Assembly: GCF_019599545.1 (NCBI RefSeq)
Contig: NZ_JAIEZV010000003.1
Location: forward strand, 496,001 to 560,000
Direction of reading: 5' to 3'
DNA length: 64,000 nt
Origin: Halobacillus sp. Nhm2S1
GTDB taxonomy: Bacteria > Bacillota > Bacilli > Bacillales > Halobacillaceae
Position 1 is the stretch's first letter. Each line of letters starts with the position of its first letter. Below the pieces are notes generated by a model. It saw nothing but the letters and a program-made list of their open reading frames with translations, made no database searches and had not been told where the DNA came from. Both the position numbers and the translations under genes were made by a program. This document shows positions 57,073 through 64,000 of this stretch, piece by piece.

Positions 57073-57303
57073 TTAGATTACCTCCTCGGAATTTAAATGT
57101 TTCGTTTCGTTACATTCAATATCAAAAAAAATAGTCCATTCAAACCCTAGGTTAACTGCAATTGATTTGGCAACAAATACGCTAGGTGTTCTATTCCCCT
57201 TTTCAATCATGGTATAGTATGACCTTTCGATTCCTGATAGTTTGGCTACTTGATCTTGAGTATATCCATGTTCATCACGAATATCTTTTAACCATTCCCT
57301 CAA
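57073..57303 (-). CDS. Cro-like XRE regulator
   Basis: 76 residues; HTH pattern EWLKDIRDEHGYTQDQVAKL, SGIERSYYTMIEKGNRTPS. The TTG at 57303 lies 8 bases behind GGAGG; the GTG at 57312 overlaps that site. Divergent from the CI-like repressor and directly behind the operator-loaded promoter, so it heads the early lytic operon. Confidence 0.85.
   Translation of the reverse strand: MREWLKDIRDEHGYTQDQVAKLSGIERSYYTMIEKGNRTPSVFVAKSIAVNLGFEWTIFFDIECNETKHLNSEEVI
57099..57115. promoter_or_regulatory. operator copy inside the cro-like gene
   Basis: GTTTCGTTTCGTTACAT, same 17-mer as the three copies in the switch region, here lying in the 3' codons of the Cro-like gene and before the excisionase-type gene. 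Confidence 0.7.
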
Positions 57304-57329
57304 TGAATTCACCTCCTAGAAACTAAAAT

Positions 57330-57411
57330 GTTTCGTTTCGTTACTTTTATAATAGTATCATTTTGTTACATAGTCAACAATTAACGTATAAAAAGTTTCA
57401 TTTTGTTACAT
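57330..57411. promoter_or_regulatory. lysogeny-switch operators and early promoter
   Basis: Three direct copies of GTWTCRTTTYGTTACWT at 57330-57346, 57355-57371 and 57395-57411. The early promoter on the minus strand is TTGACT (57377-57372) and TATTAT (57354-57349); its 17-bp spacer is exactly the middle operator. A repressor bound there would block it. An inverted repeat GTAAC-tatct-GTTAC follows at 57422-57436 toward the repressor. Confidence 0.85.
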
Positions 57412-57469
57412 AATATTTAAAGTAACTATCTGTTACAGTAAAATATAGTTAGAAAGAAGGTGAGTCCCA

Positions 57470-57859
57470 ATGCTAAGTCAAAGATTAGTTTACCTACGAA
57501 AAGAAAATAGAAAGACTCAACAAGAAATGGCTGATATGCTAGGGGTAACTCGTCCTGCTTATACAGCATACGAAAGAGGTTCCAGAAAGCCAGATTATGA
57601 TACCTTACAGAAAATAGCTGATCATTTCGATGTTACAACAGACTACCTATTAGGTCGGTCTAATGCACATAATACTCAGGTAGAAAGCTCGAATGATTCT
57701 ATCGCAGAAATAAATAGACTACTTGTTAAATACGAAATCGATGATATGTCTTTTTTCGATATTGAGAAGTGGAAATCTATGAGTCCTGAACAGATTAGAG
57801 AATTAGAAAGTTACTTTCAATACTTAGTTCAGAAGTCGAAAGGTATGGGTGAAAAATAA
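57470..57859 (+). CDS. CI-like XRE repressor
   Basis: 129 residues. HTH (RLVYLRKENRKTQQEMADML, GVTRPAYTAYERGSRKPDYD) then a short helical C-terminus ending LESYFQYLVQKSKGMGEK. No peptidase S24 domain, so induction would not be by self-cleavage like LexA. ATG 57470 behind AAGGTGAG. Divergent from cro with operators between: the phage maintenance repressor. Confidence 0.88.
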   Translation: MLSQRLVYLRKENRKTQQEMADMLGVTRPAYTAYERGSRKPDYDTLQKIADHFDVTTDYLLGRSNAHNTQVESSNDSIAEINRLLVKYEIDDMSFFDIEKWKSMSPEQIRELESYFQYLVQKSKGMGEK

Positions 57860-57877
57860 ACACGTCAATTGACGTGT
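57860..57877 (+). terminator. terminator after the repressor
   Basis: Perfect palindrome ACACGTCAATTGACGTGT followed by TTTTTT. Confidence 0.85.
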
Positions 57878-57977
57878 TTTTTCTATGGAGCAATGAAAAA
57901 TCTTTATAAATAGTTTAGTTAAAAGGCTGATGTTAGGTGTAGAATAAACAAAATTTCACTGATAAGGATGATTACTA

Positions 57978-59051
57978 ATGGAAAACAGACCTTTTTATTA
58001 CACCAAAGGAAATTACTTTATGAAAATGCTGCCTGAAATCAAAAAGTATTTCAATCCAAAATACATTATACAATTTGGTATAGTCTTACCCTTTTACGTA
58101 CCTTTCAAGGATAACACCAACCTTACGTATAAATTAAACAACAACGAGCTCGCACATTTTCATTTTTCTGCTATCACTTCCAAAGATAAGATTTACTCAG
58201 GCGCCTATATAGAAGAAGAATTTGTAATTGAAAATAAGATAAGTAGAGTAGAAATGACTTTTATCACCAAAAATTCGCTTCCTGAGTCTATAATCCAAGA
58301 AGACGATAAGAACGATTCTCTTACCGATATTTTCGAGTCTCTGTTACGTAAACTGAATATTGTTATAGATTCCTACAGGATAAAGCAACAAGACTATGAT
58401 ATTTATAACATAACTAAAGAAATGCTTGATCCCACAATATTGTACAGAGTGTGTGATGGGAAACGGTTCAAAGAAATTAATACTGGATTATTCATATTAC
58501 ATAGCAATAAATTGGATAAACATAGAGATACCTTGTTACCTATGGACACGAGCACTATCATGGATTTTATTGACGTTCTAGATAACGAAATCAATCCATT
58601 CACTTATTCAATAAAATTAAAACTAGAGTCTCAGAGGGAATTTAAAATAGGCGATTTCAGAAATTCCGTCATAACTATACAAACATCTATAGAATCATTT
58701 CTATCAAATTTATATAAAGTATTTTTAATTGATGAAGGGATAGAAAAAGGTGAAGCAACAAAAAAAGCCCGAGATATAAGATTCAAAAACCTAGTAACCC
58801 ACCAAATAGAATACAGAATCGGGGGAGATTTTGATCTCGAGAAATCTAATACTGTAATATCAAAATGGTGGAGCAACACCTATTTAATGAGGAATAATAT
58901 TGTACACGATGGATACAGTCCTAATTTTACAGAGACTCAATCAGCTTTACATTCCGGTTTGGATATATATCCATATATTGTAGACCTCCTAAGTGATACT
59001 GAAGTAGCCAGTAAATACCCTAATCTAGTAGAATACATTATTACACGTTAA
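57978..59051 (+). CDS. HEPN-domain protein, candidate defence/exclusion factor
   Basis: 357 residues. The C-terminal part (about 215-340) is helical and holds RNNIVHDG at about residues 305-312, the Rx4-6H motif of HEPN RNases, in the Apea-like context (TSIESFLSNLYKVF upstream, WWSNTYLMRNN). The N-terminal 200 residues are beta-rich with no recognised family. ATG 57978 behind AAGGATG. It sits behind the repressor, in a lysogenically expressed position, and is clearly A+T-rich. HEPN proteins in such places often cut RNA on phage infection; activity is inferred. Confidence 0.65.
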   Translation: MENRPFYYTKGNYFMKMLPEIKKYFNPKYIIQFGIVLPFYVPFKDNTNLTYKLNNNELAHFHFSAITSKDKIYSGAYIEEEFVIENKISRVEMTFITKNSLPESIIQEDDKNDSLTDIFESLLRKLNIVIDSYRIKQQDYDIYNITKEMLDPTILYRVCDGKRFKEINTGLFILHSNKLDKHRDTLLPMDTSTIMDFIDVLDNEINPFTYSIKLKLESQREFKIGDFRNSVITIQTSIESFLSNLYKVFLIDEGIEKGEATKKARDIRFKNLVTHQIEYRIGGDFDLEKSNTVISKWWSNTYLMRNNIVHDGYSPNFTETQSALHSGLDIYPYIVDLLSDTEVASKYPNLVEYIITR

Positions 59052-59538
59052 CAGTTTCACAAAATAAATTATTCACTCAAAACACCCTAAAGGGTTGACC
59101 ACCATGGAATTACGAACTGTTGCAAAGTAGTATAGTTGTCCCCGAGTATTGGAAGATTCTTATTTTATAAAAATTCTACCGAAGAGATCACTCTAAGTGT
59201 TCTCTTCGATAGTGAAAAGTGGATATTGATGTGGGCGGAGCAGATCCGTAAGCTGGAGAGTTATTTTCAGTATTTAGTGCAAAAATCTAAAGACAAGGAC
59301 GAAATAAAAAATAAACACGTCCGGGAGGATGTTTTTTTATGTGGTGTGCTTTATCTATTATATCTAAGGAGGACCATGATGAATGAAAATGCATATAGAG
59401 CTATAATGAGAATTAAATAGCTGAAAGTTTACTCAAATAAATCGTGCAATAGTGAATATAATACCAGCAATAATAAATAATTAGGCACTAAGAAAATCAC
59501 TAAATGAAACTAGAAAGTTATAACTCCTGAAACAAATT
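59052..59538. other. 487-base stretch with gene remnants
   Basis: No intact long gene. It contains the repressor-tail remnant (59205-59310), a decayed copy of its terminator, and a 14-codon frame (59376-59420, MMNENAYRAIMRIK) behind a perfect AAGGAGG, perhaps the start of a lost gene. The rest is A+T-rich with nothing recognised. Confidence 0.6.
59205..59310 (+). pseudogene. second copy of the repressor 3' end
   Basis: FDSEKWILMWAEQIRKLESY then FQYLVQKSKDKDE repeats the end of the CI-like repressor (FDIEKWKSMSPEQIRELESY, FQYLVQKSKGMGE). It lacks the HTH. The following ACACGTCCGGGAGGATGTTTTTTT is a degraded copy of the repressor terminator. It shows the HEPN gene was inserted between repressor and this copy. 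Confidence 0.8.
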
Positions 59539-62500
59539 ATGGAACTTGAAGGTTACTACAATAATAAAAAAGTAGAGGAATGGTGGAAGATATTGTGGAA
59601 ATTATTACAGTTCAATTCTACTAAAGAAGATAATAAGGGTGTAATAGCAGAACAACCATTTGAAAATTTAACTCCAAGTGAAGATGGTAACGAAGATGGA
59701 CAATATGTGAAGAATTTGAATTGGGCATTGAATGATGATGAAATAAAAAATATTGCTTTAACCGGCCCTTATGGTTCAGGAAAAAGTAGTATTTTAAAAA
59801 CATTTATCAGTAAAAGTCAATTGAATTTTTTACATATATCACTCGCTACTTTTAAAAACAAAGAAGGTGATGAAAAAGAGTTAGAAAAAAGTATTCTTCA
59901 GCAAATGTTTTATAGGGTGAAGAGTTCAAAAATACCATTCTCGAGATTTAAGAGAATTAATCATACTTCACGTAAACTAGTTACCTTTTATACTCTACTT
60001 TTAATCACGTTTATTTTATCTATGTTTGCATTGTTAACCCCAAAAGGGATCGAATCATTCTATAAATCAACATATATAGAGACCGTTATAAGCAACCCAT
60101 CTTTTCTAAAAATTATAAGTTTATTTGCTTTAATAGCATTTGTTGGGTTCTGCACATTCTTTTTTGCAACCAGTTTTTACAGCATAATTAAAAGTAATGT
60201 AAACTTGAGCAAGTTAACATTTGCGAATACCACTCTCGAAATGAATAACTCTTCAGAAGAATTTTCAGCTTTTGATAAATATATTGATGAAATTATTTAT
60301 TACTTTGAAGTCACTAATTATAACGTGGTAATATTTGAAGATTTAGACAGATTTAATAATATAGAAATATTCGAAAGATTAAGAGAACTCAATGCACTAA
60401 TCAATAACTCAGAGAATATAAGAAGGAAAATCACCTTCATATATGCAGTTAAAGATGACATTTTTGCTTTGGAAGGAAGTAGTTTAGAAAGTAAAAATAG
60501 AACTAAATTTTTCGATTTTATAATACCAGTAATACCTGTTATTACATCCTCAAATTCAAGAGAAGTATTTAAGAAGAAATTAAGCAATTCATCTCTAGGG
60601 GATGGGGTGACATCAGATTTCCTTAACGATGTGACTATATACATAGATGACATGCGGATACTAAAAAATATCTTGAACGAATTCTTCATTTATAAAGAGA
60701 AATTGAACCAAATAGACTTAATATCGAATAATTTATTGGCTATGATTATCTATAAAAACATTTATCCAGAAGACTACGCTAATTTACTATTTAATAAAGG
60801 CTGGGTTTATAGTGTATTTAACAAAAAACAGCTTATTATTAAAGAGCGCATTAGTAGATTGGATAATGAGATTAATAAAATTGCAAAAGATCTTAGTAAT
60901 TCAGAAACAGAAAACCTCGAAACGATTGAAGAGCTTCAAATTGCTTACTTTGTTGCCTTAGGAATTTATAGGCAGAATACATCTTACAATAAAAAGGTAA
61001 TAAAAATAGATAATACTACAATAGATTCTTGGGATCCCCACTTTTTCAGTAAACTCAAAAAGGCTAAAAATATACAATATAACTTCGGGAGAGGCATGGA
61101 ATCTGCAACCATTGAGGAGATCTCTACAGTATTTGGCAAAAAGAAGGATTACTTCAAAAGGGAACACTATATTACCATTAAAGAAGAAGAGAAGTTAAAA
61201 GACCTAAGAGACCAACTGAATCAACTGAGGAAGGAAAAAGAAGAAGTTAAGGCCCTATCATTAAAAGATATTATCCAAATGAATGATGAAAGTTATATTA
61301 AAGAAAGTATATTCACAGAAGAAATTTTCAGTAAGAAGTTATTAGTGAATTTAATTAGGAATGGATATATAGATGAATTATACAGTCAGTATATTAATTA
61401 TTTTTACTCTGGCTCTATCACAACAGAAGACATGAAATTCATCATGAGCGTTAAAGACAGGGAATCTTTACCATATAGGTTCAATTTAACTAATATCCCT
61501 TCTATATTAGAGCGCTTAAACACTAATGATTTTAAAAATAAGGTCATTCTAAATTTTGATTTAATGAACTTTCTAATTAAACATGTCCGTCAGTATGAAT
61601 TGAGCTTTCAAACTATAATAACCCAACTTTCTGACGAATCAGAGACATCTATTGATTTCATTAATCAATACAGATTCCACATAGAAAACAATGAAGTATT
61701 CTATAATAATTTAACAGAGCATTGGCCAAGGATGTGGGATTACTTATATGAAAGTTCCGCACTATCACACGAAGCCCTGGAGGATATTCTAGGAGACATA
61801 ATAAAGTATGTAACTCTTAATAATATTGAAGCATTAAACAAAAACAATACTTTGACATCAGTTTTATCGGCTAAAGAAAACATTCTAGATTTAGATTTAG
61901 ATACTTCGCAAAACGGATTAAGCAAGATATTGAATGTATTATATACACTTAATGTCAAGTTTAAATCCATTCAATTGTACTCTGAAGTAGAAGAACTCTT
62001 TGACTTTATATACCGCAATAATTTATTTGAAATTAACGAGAAAAACCTTCTTACTATTACCAAATCAGAAGTTCTATCGTTAGATCAACTCCAAAATGCA
62101 GAACATAAATCACTATATAATTATATCAAAGAAAATATAATTAAGTATATAAAGGAAATAGCGCAAAAGGGACATATCAAGCATGAGACACAAGATAATA
62201 TAATAATGTTGTTAAATGATGAAGAGATTGAGTTTAATCTAAAAAGTAAAATCATCTCTCAGATAAATATAAGAATTGAAAATATAAGAGATATAAATGA
62301 GGTTGAATTATGGGATGTGCTATTCAATGAAATGAAGATAGCTGCAGACTGGTCAAACATAATAGCTTACTCTTATGAATATGGAAAAATTGACAACATT
62401 ATTGGTAATTATTTAAACAATAAAGAGAATTGTTTTTCTTTATCTAAAATTAATCTAGAGAATTATTTTGAGGAATTTGAAGAACAAACTGTTTTTTATG

Positions 62501-63198
62501 TGTCTGAGAGCATAGCGAAAAATACTAGAATCTCTGAGGATAATTTCTTAATGTTATTACCAAGTTTAATACCTTCAGAAGGATACGATCTAGATGAGAT
62601 TCACCAAGCGAGAATTGAAAATTTAATAAGAGAACAACTACTGCCTCTAACACAAAACGTTGCCGAATCTTTAAAGGAAAAGCATCACGATCTATATTTA
62701 ATCCTACTCCAATATAACTTCACTGAATTCGTTGTTAATCAGGATTTATATGAGATTAACTTAGATGATGCCAACGCTATATTATCAAACAATTTATTGA
62801 GTAAGGATAATAAAAAAGAACTAATCGACAGCTTAGATGTAGAGATTATACAGAACTCAAATTTATCAACTACAAGCAACTTTGTAAATCATGTGCTAGT
62901 CTATTCAAAAACACCACCGAATGAAATCTGGATTAGCCTATTGTGTACAGATATAAATATTAATCAAAAGATTAGAATACTTTCTGAACAAATATATACA
63001 ATAAATAAAGATACAATTAGCTCTTCCTTAAAATTGTTAGGTTATCCTTTTAGTGATATTGCTGTTAAAGGAAAAGCACCTAAAATAGATAGGAATAAAT
63101 TTGTTGATGACTTATTAAATAAGCTTAAAGAAGTCGATTATATCTCCTCATTGACCAAAAAAGCTAAATATGTAAGGGTTAATACTAAACGTGCTTAG
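59539..63198 (+). CDS. YobI-like membrane P-loop NTPase, candidate defence protein
   Basis: 1219 residues. Walker A GPYGSGKSS (about 76-84), two transmembrane helices (about 147-168 and 190-216), Walker B VVIFEDLDRF (about 263-272), a further motif FIYAVKDDIF, then about 850 residues of helical, Asn/Ile-rich sequence including a coiled coil near 430-470 and 545-575. This is the plan of YobI/KAP-like NTPases with membrane anchors, a group predicted to act in defence. The ATG at 59539 has no clear ribosome site. Strongly A+T-rich; its own terminator follows. Target unknown. Confidence 0.75.
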   Translation: MELEGYYNNKKVEEWWKILWKLLQFNSTKEDNKGVIAEQPFENLTPSEDGNEDGQYVKNLNWALNDDEIKNIALTGPYGSGKSSILKTFISKSQLNFLHISLATFKNKEGDEKELEKSILQQMFYRVKSSKIPFSRFKRINHTSRKLVTFYTLLLITFILSMFALLTPKGIESFYKSTYIETVISNPSFLKIISLFALIAFVGFCTFFFATSFYSIIKSNVNLSKLTFANTTLEMNNSSEEFSAFDKYIDEIIYYFEVTNYNVVIFEDLDRFNNIEIFERLRELNALINNSENIRRKITFIYAVKDDIFALEGSSLESKNRTKFFDFIIPVIPVITSSNSREVFKKKLSNSSLGDGVTSDFLNDVTIYIDDMRILKNILNEFFIYKEKLNQIDLISNNLLAMIIYKNIYPEDYANLLFNKGWVYSVFNKKQLIIKERISRLDNEINKIAKDLSNSETENLETIEELQIAYFVALGIYRQNTSYNKKVIKIDNTTIDSWDPHFFSKLKKAKNIQYNFGRGMESATIEEISTVFGKKKDYFKREHYITIKEEEKLKDLRDQLNQLRKEKEEVKALSLKDIIQMNDESYIKESIFTEEIFSKKLLVNLIRNGYIDELYSQYINYFYSGSITTEDMKFIMSVKDRESLPYRFNLTNIPSILERLNTNDFKNKVILNFDLMNFLIKHVRQYELSFQTIITQLSDESETSIDFINQYRFHIENNEVFYNNLTEHWPRMWDYLYESSALSHEALEDILGDIIKYVTLNNIEALNKNNTLTSVLSAKENILDLDLDTSQNGLSKILNVLYTLNVKFKSIQLYSEVEELFDFIYRNNLFEINEKNLLTITKSEVLSLDQLQNAEHKSLYNYIKENIIKYIKEIAQKGHIKHETQDNIIMLLNDEEIEFNLKSKIISQINIRIENIRDINEVELWDVLFNEMKIAADWSNIIAYSYEYGKIDNIIGNYLNNKENCFSLSKINLENYFEEFEEQTVFYVSESIAKNTRISEDNFLMLLPSLIPSEGYDLDEIHQARIENLIREQLLPLTQNVAESLKEKHHDLYLILLQYNFTEFVVNQDLYEINLDDANAILSNNLLSKDNKKELIDSLDVEIIQNSNLSTTSNFVNHVLVYSKTPPNEIWISLLCTDININQKIRILSEQIYTINKDTISSSLKLLGYPFSDIAVKGKAPKIDRNKFVDDLLNKLKEVDYISSLTKKAKYVRVNTKRA

Positions 63199-63214
63199 TT
63201 AAAATTCCCTCGAT

Positions 63215-63253
63215 AAAATGCAGCGCTTGGAATATACCCAAGAGCTGCATTTT
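63215..63253 (+). terminator. terminator after the NTPase gene
   Basis: AAAATGCAGC / GCTGCATTTT with inner CTTGG / CCAAG and a T-rich tail. Confidence 0.88.
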
Positions 63254-63446
63254 ATTTTAAAAAGAACCTTGCTCGTGTAACACATAAGATTGTAATAATA
63301 TAAAATACCACCACACAATTGCAAAACTAGTAGGTTGTTTTTCACAATGGTTTTAAATATTTTTTATACACCAATCCACTGTTTAATACCTCTCCTAATA
63401 TGATAAGATAACTAGTATATTACATAAATTTACAAGGAGGATATAC

Positions 63447-64000
63447 ATGAAGAAGTTCGTTAGTTTAATAACTATTTTCCTACTCTCGTTGTCATTAGTG
63501 TATCAAGTCCCTAGTACTGCAAGTGCAGCTAGTGGTTCTGAACGGGTCAAAGGTGACAACCGATATGAAACAGCTATTGCTATTTCAAAGAAAGGATGGC
63601 CTAATGGCTTAGAAACTAGTGAAAAGGCCGTAGTATTAGCTAGAGCTGATAACCCGGCTGACGCCCTAGCCTCTGCCAGTCTAGCAGGGGTTAAAGATGC
63701 ACCAATTTTGCTCACAAGTACAAACAGCCTTCCTAGTTCTGTACATAATGAGCTAAAGAGACTTGGAGCAGAAAAAGTTTATGCTCTTGGTGGGACTAAC
63801 GCCATCAGCAACGTCGTCATTTCCGATCTAAAGGGTAAAGGCTATTCCGTGGAACGCGTAAGTGGTAAGAACCGATTTGAAACTGCTTCTGCTATCAATG
63901 AAGAAGCTGGAACAGATAAAAACTCCGAAGCGATCCTTGTTAACGGATTAACTGTAGCTGACGCATTATCTGCATCCAGTAATTCAGCTATAAATGAAGT
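63447..64000 (+). CDS. cell-wall-binding-repeat-2 surface protein (3' end beyond window)
   Basis: At least 184 residues. Signal peptide (MKKFVSLITIFLLSLSLVYQ, cleavage near SAA) then two CWB2 repeats (ERVKGDNRYETAIAISKKGW; ILLTSTNSLP; VYALGGTNAISNVV; ERVSGKNRFETASAINEEAG). CWB2 repeats bind secondary wall polymers and anchor secreted enzymes or S-layer-like proteins. ATG 63447 behind AAGGAGG. G+C is higher than in the NTPase gene before it, so it may be chromosomal or other cargo; the effector part is not visible. Confidence 0.93.
   Translation, partial: MKKFVSLITIFLLSLSLVYQVPSTASAASGSERVKGDNRYETAIAISKKGWPNGLETSEKAVVLARADNPADALASASLAGVKDAPILLTSTNSLPSSVHNELKRLGAEKVYALGGTNAISNVVISDLKGKGYSVERVSGKNRFETASAINEEAGTDKNSEAILVNGLTVADALSASSNSAINE

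Noticed and set aside
1-64000. CRISPR array or insertion sequence
   Set aside because: No regularly spaced direct repeats with unique spacers, and no transposase-like frames or terminal inverted repeats were seen.

Overview
The window looks like the chromosome of a moderately halophilic, spore-forming, flagellated member of the Bacillaceae (Halobacillus/Thalassobacillus-like). This is inferred from gene order and protein character; no species marker was available. The left third follows the Bacillus subtilis order, read on the minus strand: ysoA-like, tig, clpX, lonA-engB, hemAXCDBL, spoVID and valS. An amino-acid ABC transporter operon sits between hemA and engB. lonB and ysxE, present in B. 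subtilis at this locus, are missing. valS runs off the left edge and is preceded by a T-box leader with a GUC (Val) specifier.

From 20.9 to 23.0 kb is a run of small genes, including two inhibitors of sporulation initiation (an Sda homologue with a DnaA box at its promoter, and a Spo0E-type phosphatase). It ends at 23.00-23.05 kb in the 3' half of a tRNA-Arg(UCU) gene plus the tRNA terminator. The 5' half is absent, which is the expected scar where a mobile element has integrated into the tRNA. The element would then extend rightwards from 23.05 kb past the end of the window, and neither the intact tRNA nor an integrase is seen.

Inside this presumed element, the left end carries cargo: a csrA-hag-hag flagellin operon with its own sigma-D promoter and a CsrA-binding leader, a NUDIX gene broken by a stop codon, and a two-gene operon for a 33-residue membrane peptide and a secreted protein. 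Then comes a complete SPP1/PBSX-like siphophage genome read right to left: AbrB- and XRE-type regulators, YqaJ/RecT recombination, a DnaD-like replication protein, an ArpU/RinA-type late activator, terminase, portal, head, connector, tail (with a lambda-like -1 frameshift in the tail chaperone), a 1459-residue tail-tip protein, and the XhlA/holin/amidase lysis cassette. A probable small RNA lies antisense within the lysis region.

Accessory genes sit in two places. The first is between ArpU and XtrA (48.3-51.3 kb), where two copies of the XtrA 3' end each provide the ribosome site and overlapping TTG start of the gene behind them. The second is behind the CI-like repressor (58-63.2 kb), where a HEPN-domain protein and a 1219-residue YobI-like membrane P-loop NTPase surround a decayed copy of the repressor tail. 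These two proteins are the best candidates for an uncharacterised defence or superinfection-exclusion system. Four copies of a 17-bp operator mark the lysogeny switch. A cell-wall-binding-repeat-2 surface protein begins at 63.4 kb and runs off the right edge.
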